This document shows, in pieces, positions 16,204 to 25,500 of a DNA stretch of 30,848 nt (position 1 is its first letter; each line of letters begins with the position of its first letter). The notes below the pieces were generated by a model. That model saw only the letters and a program-made list of their open reading frames with translations. It did no database searches and had not been told where the DNA came from. A program made the translations under genes and the position numbers. This DNA comes from CAYYWP01 sp964475125 (GTDB lineage Bacteria > Desulfobacterota > Binatia > HRBIN30 > CADEER01): NCBI GenBank assembly GCA_964475125.1, contig CAYYWP010000027.1, positions 1 to 30,848 of the forward strand. The letters are read 5' to 3'.

Positions 16204-19200
16204 ATGCATGGCGCGATCGTCGCGATCGGACTCGCGATGAGCACCGCCGCACCGCGGCCCGGCGCCGCCGGACAAAGCTGCCAACAACTGACCGACGTGT
16301 TCTCGGCGACGTTGCTGGCGCAGACGAGCGGAGTGAGCAGCGATTCGGGCACCTGCGGCGGCGCCGGGGCGCCGGAGGTTGAGTTCCAGTACTTCGCGCC
16401 GCGCGCCGGGACCTATCGGATCGATACGATCGGCTCCGGCTTCGACACCGTGCTCTACGTGCGCAGCGCTGCCGAGGTGGAGCTCGCCTGCAACGACGAC
16501 CTCGAGCCCGGCGTCACCGCGCAGTCGCGCGTGACGCTGGCCCTCGCCGCCGGCGAGATGGTGGTGATCACGGTCGACGGCTTCGGCAGCGAGGGCGGCG
16601 GTGTCGTCTTGCGCATCAACGGCAACTGCCCGCAGTCGGGCACCGGCGACCCGCGCGACCTCGGCAGCCCAGCCTCCGTCGCGCTCAGCGGCGCCACCAC
16701 CTGTGGTTCCTTTCTCGCCGCCGGCGCGAGCTGTGGCGATGGCGGCGCCAACGCGCCGGATGCGACGTTCCTCTACACCGCCCCGACCGCCGGCACGTAT
16801 GTCATCGACACCAGCGGGTCGAGCTTCGATACGCTGCTCTCGGTCCGCGCCGGCTCGTGCAACGCCATGGAGCTGGCGTGCAACGACGACATCGAGCCCA
16901 ACGTCAATTCGCAGTCGCGTGTGACCCTGCCGCTGGCCAGCGGCCAGCAAGTCCTCGTCGCGCTCGACGGCTTCGGCACGGCCAGCGGGGCCTTTGCCCT
17001 CGCCATCAACGGCACGCCGTTCACCCCCACGGTGACGCGCACCCGCACGCCGACCCGCACCGCCAGCCAGACCGCGACCCGGACCACGACCGGCACCGCG
17101 ACGGCGACGCGCAGCGCGACGCCGCCCCGCACCGTAACCGCCACCGCGAGTGTCACGCGCACCGCCAGTGCGACGGCGCTGGCGACCGCGACGCGCACGG
17201 CGACGGCGACGCGCACGCTCTCCCCGACGCGCACGCCCAGCGTGACGCGCACGGGATCGGCGACGCAGACGGCGACGCGGACTCTCACCGCGACAGCGAC
17301 CGCGACGGTGACTCCCTCCGGCACGGCGAGTCACACGCCAACCGCGACGCCGACGCCCACCCACACCACCACGCCAACACCGACGGCGACACCGACGCCG
17401 ACAGCCTCGGCATCGGCCAGCGCTACGCCGACGCACACCGCGAGTGAGACACCAACGCCGAGCGCGACGCCGACGATTCGACCGCCCAATGCCCCGTCCG
17501 ACCTGAGCTGCCGAGCGGAGCTGGGCACCATCGGCTGGGTGATCACACTCGAGTGGGTGGATACCTCGTCCAACGAGACGGAATTCCACCTCGAGCGCGC
17601 GATGGACGGCGCGACCTTCGCCGAGATCGCCACCGTGCCGGCGAACCAAACCACGTACGTGGAAGGGCCGGTCGACGCTGGGGTCACGCGGTCGTACCGC
17701 GTGCGCGGTCACCGGCACGCCACCGATTCGTTCTCCGATTACAGCAACACCGTCATGTGCGCGACCACCGCGCCGACCGGCACCGCCACCCCCTTCGACA
17801 CGGCCACGCCGACCGTGACACGCACCGCCACTCCACCGTCCCTCGCCGCGGCCTTCTGTCGCCCCGGCCGCTTCGGCGTCATGGTGTGCAAGATCGATTT
17901 CGAGCACCTGCCCGACGGCAGTGTGCCGCGCCCGCTTTCGGATGTGATTCGCGACCAGTACCTGCCGGCGACGGGCGTGAGTTTCCCGGCCGGCCGCTGG
18001 GTGGCACTGCCAGGCGCCGGCACCAGCTCACCCAGCCTGGCACTCATCAACGCCAACAGCGGCGGCGAGCAGGAGTTCAACAGCGGGCCGTTGCACATCC
18101 GCTTCACCGGCGTGCGGGTGAAGCGCCTTGCCCTGCGCGTCGGCCTCGACCAACGCAGCAGCGGCGTGCGCCCGGTGCTCACCGCCTTCGACGCGACCGG
18201 TACGCGGTCGGGGTCGACGACGGGCGCGGTGTTTGCCGATGGCCCGACCCGGATCGATCAGCTCATCGAGGTGCGCCCGTCCGACTTCTCCATCGCGCGC
18301 GCCGAGCTGCTCTTCGACGGCGATACGCCGGGCGCCCGCAATGCGCTCGAGGTGATCGATGACTTGATCATCGAGCTCGATGGCGGTGCCCCGTGTCCCC
18401 CGGGGGGTGAGAGCGATCCCCCGCTGGTGAGTATTTTCGCCCCCTTCGACGGGCAGGTCTTCAATAGCGCGAACCTGCCCGAGCTCCGCGGCGCAATCGA
18501 GGAGCGGTCGGGGACGCTCACCAGCGTGCGCGCCGAAGTAGTCGGGGCGGGCGGCAGCTTCGCCCTCGATCTGGGGCCGTACGTCCGACAGGATGCGACC
18601 GATCCGACGCGCTTCACCTTCGCCGTCCGCGACGTCACCCTGTTCGACGGGGCCACCGATATCACCGTTCGCGCGCTCGACGCGGCGTGTCCGTCGAATC
18701 GGGGGGAGACCTCGTTGCAGGTGATGTTCGAGTCGCCGCCGCCGGATCTGAACTTGTACGCTCTTGCGCTCGAGATCACGCAGACCATCCAGGACGCGTT
18801 ACAGGTCCGCGCCGTGCCACTCGAGGGATCCGATCCCTCGCTGTTCCGCCCGCTGCTTTATGGCGCCGGCGTGCCGCTGGTGGCGGGCAAGCTCACCGCC
18901 GTGCGCGCCTACCCCGGCATCGGCGACGTGCCGGCGTTGCTGCGCGGCGTTCCGGCCGAGCTGCGCGTCCGACGCGGCGGGACGGAGGTGCGATTGATCG
19001 CCGACCCGATCTCGATCGATCCGACGGACACCGTTCTCACCGGCGGCGGACTGCTCGACATTCAGCGCACGGTCGAGCGCAAGCGCGCCGACTTCACCAA
19101 AGGCTGGTACTTCGTCCTGCCCCTGTCGTTGACCGAGGCGGGGCAGATCGATTCCCTCGAGCTGCGCGTGAACCCCACGGATCTCCTCGGGCCGCGCGAA

Positions 19201-21009
19201 TGCACCGGCTGCAACGACGCGGCGAATCGGCTGACGGTCGCCGACATCCCGTTCCGCGCCTCAGGGCAGCTCGCCGTGCGCGTGTTGCTGGCCCGCGACG
19301 TCGACACCAACCTGCAGCCGAGCGCCGCCGCCGGGCCGCGGACCCTGTGCGACTCGCTGCACAAGACCTACCCGGTGCGCGAGGGGTGCGGGAGCGATCC
19401 GGGGGCCGGCATCATCGTGTCCAGTGTGCCGGCCGAGTACAGCTCGCGCGGCTGGGGCCCGAGCACCGACACCGGCCGCATCCTGCGCGACCTGGCGTGC
19501 AAGCTCGGCGGACGAGGTTGGCGGGGCAACGTCTATCGCCAGAACCTGACGCTGGTCGAGCAGGCCGGCGTGCTGAATCAGGGCTTCGGTCAGGGGCTCG
19601 GCGGCAGCGGCTGTGCGGTGAGCGCGGAGGGCGACTGGCCGACCACGGCGCAGGAGATCGCGCACTCCTGGCTCCTCTGCCACTTGCCTTGCGGCAAGCC
19701 GCCGGATTTGTGCTCAGGGGTGCCGCGCGCCGACGGGCAGACCGGCGACGAAGGCTTCCACACCCGCCGATTCACCGTGCTGCCCCGCACCGCGTGGGAC
19801 TGGATGACCTACTGCGACGACTACAGTGACCCGCCCGACTTCAACAATTGGGTGTCGGCGTATGTGTATCGCTACCTGCACAACAGCCTTGATCGAGGCC
19901 AACCGCTCGGCTTCTTCAGCGACGCGCTGCAGCAGGAGCCGAGCGAGTATCTGTTGGCCAGCGGCTCGATCGCCAACGGCCAGGCGGCCGTGCTGGATCC
20001 GCTGTACCGCCTCAGTCTCGACGACCCCGAACCGGCGTCGCCGGCGGGCCCGTATGAGCTGATGCTGCTCGACGCCGGCGGGGCGACGTTATTGGCGCGC
20101 TCGTTCGCGGCCGAGGAGCTGCCGGCCGAGGCCGGCCTGGAGACCTTCCACGAGACGATTCCCTTCGTGCCCGGCACGCACCGCGTCGTGCTGAAGCGCG
20201 GCGGGCTGACGTTGGCCGAGCGGGTCGCCAGCGCCAGCCCGCCGAGCGTCGCCATCGACGCGCCTCTGGGGGGCGAGTCGGTGGCGGCAGCCGAGCAGCT
20301 CGAGATCGCCTGGACGGCGAGCGATGCCGACGGCGATCCGCTGGTCTTTCTGGTGCAGTACAGCGCCGACAACGGCGCGACCTGGCAGACGATCGGGGTC
20401 GACCTGCCCGACAGCGAGCTCGCGATCGAGGCGCGACAGCTCGCCGGCGCCAGCGCCGCGCGCGTGCGCGTGCTGGCCAGCGACGGCCTGCAGACGGCGA
20501 TGGCGGAGTCAGAGCCGTTCGAGGTGGCGCGCAAGGAAGCGTCGTTGATTCTCTCCGGGGTCACCGACGGCGAGCGGGTTCTGCCCGGTACCATGCTCGC
20601 CTTGCGCGCCGACTATCTCGACGTGGACGGTGACGTGTTCGAAAACGCGGACTTCGTCTGGCGCTCCGACGCCGCCGGTGTGCTCGGCACGGGCGCGGAG
20701 ATCGACGTGGCCGCCGATGCGCTGCCACCGGGAGAACAGCTGATCTCGGTGACCATCCCCGGCAAGCTCGGTCCACCGCTCAGTCGATCGGCGACCATCC
20801 TGCGCGTGCCGCGCCTCGGCGAGCTCACCTGTCGGGGCGACTGCGACGGCGACGGCGTCGTCGTGATCAGCGAGCTCGTCCGCGGCGTCGGCATAGCGCT
20901 CGGCGAAACGGAGCTCGAAATCTGTGTGCTGCTCGACGCCGATCGCAACGCCCAGGTGGCCGTCAATGAGCTGATCCTCGCCGTCGGCCGGGCCCTGAAC
21001 GGCTGCTGA
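16204..21009 (+). CDS. Large secreted multidomain protein with degenerate zincin and dockerin-like end
   Basis: A 1601-residue secreted protein. In order: a short hydrophobic signal; two PPC-like beta domains (about 25-141 and 157-270), each with ELACNDD and a D(G)FG motif; a Thr/Pro-rich linker (275-428); a fibronectin type III domain (429-525); a short second TP linker; a beta-sandwich starting DFEHLPDG (about 555-735); an Ig-like domain (738-835); a metallopeptidase-like region (849-1230); three more beta domains; and a Cys-bounded EF-hand pair (1543-1601) with loops DCDGDGVVVISE and DADRNAQVAVNE. The metallopeptidase region carries QEIAHSWLLCH (1150-1160), matching the HExxHxxxxxH spacing with the first His replaced by Gln, and a Met-turn-like DWMTYC (1199-1204). 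Catalysis is therefore doubtful. The start is ATG 16204, but AGGAG at 16177 is better spaced to an in-frame ATT at 16189. The role is probably surface adhesion or binding. Confidence 0.85.
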   Translation: MHGAIVAIGLAMSTAAPRPGAAGQSCQQLTDVFSATLLAQTSGVSSDSGTCGGAGAPEVEFQYFAPRAGTYRIDTIGSGFDTVLYVRSAAEVELACNDDLEPGVTAQSRVTLALAAGEMVVITVDGFGSEGGGVVLRINGNCPQSGTGDPRDLGSPASVALSGATTCGSFLAAGASCGDGGANAPDATFLYTAPTAGTYVIDTSGSSFDTLLSVRAGSCNAMELACNDDIEPNVNSQSRVTLPLASGQQVLVALDGFGTASGAFALAINGTPFTPTVTRTRTPTRTASQTATRTTTGTATATRSATPPRTVTATASVTRTASATALATATRTATATRTLSPTRTPSVTRTGSATQTATRTLTATATATVTPSGTASHTPTATPTPTHTTTPTPTATPTPTASASASATPTHTASETPTPSATPTIRPPNAPSDLSCRAELGTIGWVITLEWVDTSSNETEFHLERAMDGATFAEIATVPANQTTYVEGPVDAGVTRSYRVRGHRHATDSFSDYSNTVMCATTAPTGTATPFDTATPTVTRTATPPSLAAAFCRPGRFGVMVCKIDFEHLPDGSVPRPLSDVIRDQYLPATGVSFPAGRWVALPGAGTSSPSLALINANSGGEQEFNSGPLHIRFTGVRVKRLALRVGLDQRSSGVRPVLTAFDATGTRSGSTTGAVFADGPTRIDQLIEVRPSDFSIARAELLFDGDTPGARNALEVIDDLIIELDGGAPCPPGGESDPPLVSIFAPFDGQVFNSANLPELRGAIEERSGTLTSVRAEVVGAGGSFALDLGPYVRQDATDPTRFTFAVRDVTLFDGATDITVRALDAACPSNRGETSLQVMFESPPPDLNLYALALEITQTIQDALQVRAVPLEGSDPSLFRPLLYGAGVPLVAGKLTAVRAYPGIGDVPALLRGVPAELRVRRGGTEVRLIADPISIDPTDTVLTGGGLLDIQRTVERKRADFTKGWYFVLPLSLTEAGQIDSLELRVNPTDLLGPRECTGCNDAANRLTVADIPFRASGQLAVRVLLARDVDTNLQPSAAAGPRTLCDSLHKTYPVREGCGSDPGAGIIVSSVPAEYSSRGWGPSTDTGRILRDLACKLGGRGWRGNVYRQNLTLVEQAGVLNQGFGQGLGGSGCAVSAEGDWPTTAQEIAHSWLLCHLPCGKPPDLCSGVPRADGQTGDEGFHTRRFTVLPRTAWDWMTYCDDYSDPPDFNNWVSAYVYRYLHNSLDRGQPLGFFSDALQQEPSEYLLASGSIANGQAAVLDPLYRLSLDDPEPASPAGPYELMLLDAGGATLLARSFAAEELPAEAGLETFHETIPFVPGTHRVVLKRGGLTLAERVASASPPSVAIDAPLGGESVAAAEQLEIAWTASDADGDPLVFLVQYSADNGATWQTIGVDLPDSELAIEARQLAGASAARVRVLASDGLQTAMAESEPFEVARKEASLILSGVTDGERVLPGTMLALRADYLDVDGDVFENADFVWRSDAAGVLGTGAEIDVAADALPPGEQLISVTIPGKLGPPLSRSATILRVPRLGELTCRGDCDGDGVVVISELVRGVGIALGETELEICVLLDADRNAQVAVNELILAVGRALNGC
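17026..17487 (+). repeat. Thr-rich low-complexity coding repeat
   Basis: About 460 bp of ACN/GCN/CGC codon alternations encode a TxTxT linker (residues 275-428 of the large secreted protein). It is a typical extended stalk between secreted domains. The same periodicity opens long shadow frames on the other strand. Confidence 0.85.
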
Positions 21010-21153
21010 GGTCGGGTAGGCACGAGGTGGCGCCTCAGCCTGCGCGACGATCTGGACGGCGATGGCCGGGTCCATTTCGACGCGGTGGCGAAGGCCTGCC
21101 GGGCGTGTGCGGCACCCGTTGACAAACCCGTGCAGCTGCGTCCATGCAGGTGA
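21010..21153 (+). other. In-frame EF-hand-like remnant after the large protein's stop
   Basis: Past the TGA at 21007 the same frame stays open to TGA at 21151. It encodes DLDGDGRVHFDA at 21049-21084, an EF-hand-like calcium loop (Asp at positions 1, 3 and 5) followed by Cys residues (KACRACAAP). It may be a decayed third repeat unit or the end of a duplicated gene. There is no start codon or ribosome site of its own, so it is not called as a gene. The rest of the 21010-21217 spacer shows nothing. Confidence 0.35.
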
Positions 21154-21217
21154 TGACGAGCGAAGCGGAGTGGTCGCGAGGCTTTCGGGCATGTGTAGCT
21201 CGCCCAAGGAGGCTTTC

Positions 21218-22291
21218 ATGATCGGCTACGGATTCCGGATCGCCGTGATGGCGGCCCTGTTGGTCGCCAGCCCGCAGGTGGCAGGTGGCGGGCCGTTGCA
21301 GGACTGTTGCTCTGCGAAGGGGGCCTTCTGCACGCTGCCGTTTGTCGGCGGCAAAGGCGCGTGCACCGCCGCCGGCGGCCAGCTCTTCCGCGCCAACGCG
21401 TGTCTGCGCACGCAGGAATGCGGGGTGGCGCATCAGCTACCGGCCAGCGCGCGTGTCCGCGTGCAGGCGCCGGCGAAGATCGACACGGTGCCGATGCAAG
21501 GCGCGGGCGACATCATCGAAACGGAGATGCTCGAGTTGCGGCTGCAAGGCGTCGGACCGGTGCTGGGGCCGAGCAGTCTGCAGAAGCAGCCGTCCCAGCC
21601 GGCGCCGGGAATGGTGGTGCCGCTCATGCCGCCCGCCCCTTTTCCAGCCGAGAGCTTCTTCGACGTCTTCTACGAGCTCACGATTCCGGACCTCGGAACG
21701 GTACACACCACCACCGCGCAGCGCCTTACGGCCGAGGACATCGGCGAGTTTCTGCCCATCGGCGTTGCGTACCGGTCGATCAACGCGGCGGCGCTGTTTG
21801 ACGCGCACGGGGACGAAGTCGGAGAGCTGATCGAGCTCGAGCTGACGTTCCTCGAACCGGCCGATTCCGACGGCGATGGCGTGGTCGATAGCGGCGACCT
21901 CTGCCCCGCGACGATGCCGCAAGCCATCGTCGACGACAACGGCTGCAGCGTCGAGCAATTGTGCCCCTGTCCTGCGCGCAGCCACGGGCAGCACGTGCGC
22001 TGTGTGGCGCATGCCGCGCGCCGGCTCCGCGCCGCCGAGCTGATCACCCAGCGCCAGTTCGCCGCCTTGGTGAGACAGGCCGCGCACATGCCGTGCGACG
22101 ACGTTGGCGCGCCGACGTCGACGGCCACGCCGACGCCGACCGACACTCCCGAGCCGACGCCCTGTATGTGCCCGAACGTCTTCATTCCGGTTTGCGGGTT
22201 CGACGGCGTCACCTATAGCAACGCCTGCTTTGCTAACTGTGCCGGGGTCGCCGTCGCCTGCCCCGGTTTGTGCCCCTGCCCGTTGCCATAG
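21218..22291 (+). CDS. Secreted protein with TSP3-like and Kazal-type domains
   Basis: A 357-residue protein with a signal peptide (MIGYGFRIAVMAALLVA) and a Cys-rich N-terminal segment (DCCSAKGAFC, KGACTAAGG). A middle beta domain of unknown type follows, then a thrombospondin type 3-like calcium repeat (DSDGDGVVDSGDLCP, about 216-230). After it come a helical Cys-containing stretch, a short TPTPTDTPEPTP linker, and a C-terminal Kazal-like domain (about 316-355) with CMCPNVFIPVCGFDGVTYSN and the following NAC, NCAGV cysteines. Kazal domains bind and inhibit serine proteases. The ATG at 21218 has an ideal AAGGAGG 5 nt upstream (21206-21212), which rules out the longer in-frame start at 21062. 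It follows the large secreted protein in the same direction and shares its linker style. Confidence 0.85.
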   Translation: MIGYGFRIAVMAALLVASPQVAGGGPLQDCCSAKGAFCTLPFVGGKGACTAAGGQLFRANACLRTQECGVAHQLPASARVRVQAPAKIDTVPMQGAGDIIETEMLELRLQGVGPVLGPSSLQKQPSQPAPGMVVPLMPPAPFPAESFFDVFYELTIPDLGTVHTTTAQRLTAEDIGEFLPIGVAYRSINAAALFDAHGDEVGELIELELTFLEPADSDGDGVVDSGDLCPATMPQAIVDDNGCSVEQLCPCPARSHGQHVRCVAHAARRLRAAELITQRQFAALVRQAAHMPCDDVGAPTSTATPTPTDTPEPTPCMCPNVFIPVCGFDGVTYSNACFANCAGVAVACPGLCPCPLP

Positions 22292-22555
22292 TCTGAGCGG
22301 CCTTCTCCGAAAGGCGTGATCTGCTGCGCGCTCGTCGCGACCGGCGGCGTGCCGGTGCAGGCAGCGCTTGACAGCTCCCAGCAGGCCTGCGGAGTGTCTT
22401 CGGGAATGGCGATGGACCGCTCTTCAGCCGCCTCACGCGACGCGCGCGCCGACGTTGATGCGAGCAGTGTGGGACACCTGGTTCGTGGCCCTGTGCCCAG
22501 TCATACGGTGGCGAGGCGAGGGGCGGGTCGGCGTCGGCGGAGCTGAAGCGAAGCG

Positions 22556-25500
22556 ATGAAATGCCCGGCGTGCCAGACCGAGAATCTGGCCGATTCGCTC
22601 TTCTGTGAAGAGTGCGGTTCGGCGCTGGAGTCCGCCTGCCCGGCCTGCGGCGCCGGCAATCGGCCGAACGCCAAGTTCTGCCGCAAGTGCCGGGCCGAGC
22701 TCGGAGGGTCGTCCGGCGTGGCGAGGTCGTCGCTCGCGGTCCAGGCGCCGGCAGCTCCCATCCCGCTCTCCTACACGCCCAAACACCTCGCCGAGCGGAT
22801 TCTCACCTCGCGCGCCGCGCTCGAAGGCGAGCGCAAGCAGGTCACGGTGCTGTTCGCCGACGTGAAGGGCTCGATGGAGCTCGCCGAGCAGCTCGACCCC
22901 GAGGAATGGTCGCAGATCATGCAACGCTTCTTCACGATCCTCGCCGACGGCGTCGAGCGCTTCGAGGGTTTCGTCGACAAGTTCNNNNNNNNNNTGGCGC
23001 TGTTCGGCGCCCCCATCGCCCACGAGGACCATGCACAGCGCGCCTGCTACGCCGCCCTCCACCTGGTCGACGCGCTGCGCGACTACGCCATCGCGCTGCG
23101 CCGCGAGCGCGGGCTCGACTTCTCCGTGCGCATGGGCATCCACTCGGGCGACGTGGTGGTGGGCAAGATCGGCGACGATCTGCACATGGAGTACACCGCG
23201 CAGGGGCACACCGTCGGCCTCGCCGCCCGGATGCAGGCGCTGGCCGAGCCGGGCAAGGTCTACGTCACGGGCCAAACCGCCGAGCGGGTCAAGGGGTACT
23301 TCGCCTTGGAGGACCTGGGGCTGTTCAACGTCAAGGGGGTCAGCCAACCCGTCCCAGTCTTCGCCCTGACCGGCGTCGGCAGCGCGCGCACGCGCTTCGA
23401 CCTGTCACGGGCGCGCGGGTTGACGCGCCTCGTCGGCCGCGGCGCCGACCTGCAGATCCTCGAGACGGCGCTCGAGAGCGTGCGCGGCGGTAAGGGCCGC
23501 GCCATCGGCATCGTTGCGCCGGCGGGCGTCGGCAAGAGCCGCCTGTGCTTCGAGTTCGCCGAGCGCTGCCGGATGCAGGGGATGACCGTGCTCTACGGCA
23601 GCGGCGTGGCGCACGGCAAGAACATTCCGCTCCTGCCCATCCTGGACATCTTTCGCGCCTACTTCGGGATCGAGGAACGCGACGACCCGCGCGCGGCGCG
23701 CGAGAAGATCGCCGGGCGGCTGCTGCTCATCGACGAACAGTTTCGCGACGTGCTGCCGATCGTTTTCGACTTCCTGGGCGTGCCGGATCCGGCGCATCCG
23801 GCTCCCAGCATCGACCCGGCGGCGCGCCAGCGGCGCATCGTCGCCGTGATCCGGCGCCTCGTCGAGCGCGGCAGCCAGCAAGGCTTCTTGATCGTGATCG
23901 AGGACCTGCACTGGCTCGATGAGGCCAGCGCCGTGTTCGTGGCCGAGTACGTCGACGCCATCGCCCACGGCCCCGGCCTCCTGCTGCTCAACTTCCGCCC
24001 CGAGTACCGCGCCGACTGGATGCAGAAGTCCTGCTACCAGCAGCTACCCCTCGACCCGCTCGGACCCGAGGCGGTCGCGGAGCTGCTGCGCGATCTGCTG
24101 GGCGACGATCCCAGCGTTGCCGCTCTGGTCGACCGCATTCACGACCGCAGCCGGGGCAATCCGTACTTCACCGAGGAGATCGTCCGCTCCTTGGTCGAGT
24201 CCGGCGCGCTCGAAGGGATTCGCGGCGCCTACCGTCTGAAGCGGCCGGTCGACTCCATCGAGGTGCCGTACTCGGTCCACGCCGTGCTGTCGGCGCGCAT
24301 CGATCGGCTGGCGGAGCGCGAAAAGAACGTGCTGCAGGCGGCGGCGGTGATCGGCATGGAGTTCACGGAGCCCATCCTCGCCGCGGTGGTGCGCGACCGT
24401 TCCGTGGCAGAAGACCGCGCCAGCGCATCGCTACCGAAGGAGGAAGAGGCGCTGCACGCCGCGCTCGCGGCGCTGCAGCATGCCGAGTTCATTCACCAAG
24501 AAGCGCTCTACCCGATCGCCGAGTATGCCTTCACCCATCCGTTGACGCAGGAGGTTGCACTCGCCTCGCAGCTCGGTGAGCAACGCCGGCGTCGCCACGC
24601 CATCGTCGCGCGCGCCCTGCAGCAGTGCGAAGCGGCGCACCTCGACCGGCACGCCGCGCTGGTCGCCGACCACTACGAGGAAGCCAGCAGCGAGGTCGAC
24701 GCGGCGCACTGGCACGCGCGCGCCGCCGCCTGGGTGGGCAGGTGTGATTTCGCCGGGGCCCTGCGCCATTGGCAGCGCGTCTGGGACCTGCTGACGGCGC
24801 TGCCGGAGTCGGAGCAGACGCCCGGGGTGCTGGCGGACCGATTGAAGGCCGCGGCGCAGATCGTGATCGGCGGCTGGCGCCTCGGCATGGCCGAGACAGC
24901 GATAGAGAGCATGTACGAGCAAGGCTGCGCCCTGGCCGAGCGGCTGGGGGCGACGGAAGTGGTCACCGCGCTGCGCGGAGGGTATGCCGGTCGACTGGCC
25001 TCGCTGGGCCGTGTCCGCGATGCGCTCGCCATCGTCGAATCGTCGGTTCCTGGGACGGACGGCACTGCCGCAACCGCTGTACGGGCCAGCGATTGTGTGG
25101 CTATTGGCTATTATCGGTACCAGCTCGGCCGCCTGCAGGAGTGCTTGGCCATGGTGGAGGAGGGGCAGGCGATCGTCGGGAGCGATCTCCAGATCGGCCG
25201 TGACATCTTCGGTTTCAGCTATGCCATCTGGTTCGCGGGGGCCAAGGCGCTCGTCTTGTCGGTGACGGGTCGCTGCGCCGAGTCTGTTGCGGCGCTGGAG
25301 TACGCGTTGCGCATCGCCAGGGAGTCGGCGATTCAAGAGAACCTGGGGTGGACATATGGCAGTGTCGCCTCGATCTCGTTGTACACCGGGGAGGCGAGCT
25401 ACGCGGTGCTGGGCGACGTCTTGACCTGCGCCCAGGACAGCCTGCGCATCGCCGAGGAGATCGGCAGCGAATTCTCCCGCGTCCTGGCCCACACCAACCT

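Noticed and set aside
17026..17487. CRISPR-like or tandem DNA repeat array
   Set aside because: The period is irregular and fits Thr-rich codons in frame with a long secreted protein.
15808..17907. Minus-strand open frame of 699 codons with long Arg/Gly runs
   Set aside because: It is the shadow of the sulfotransferase end and Thr-rich coding repeat; its composition is non-protein-like and it shows no domain.
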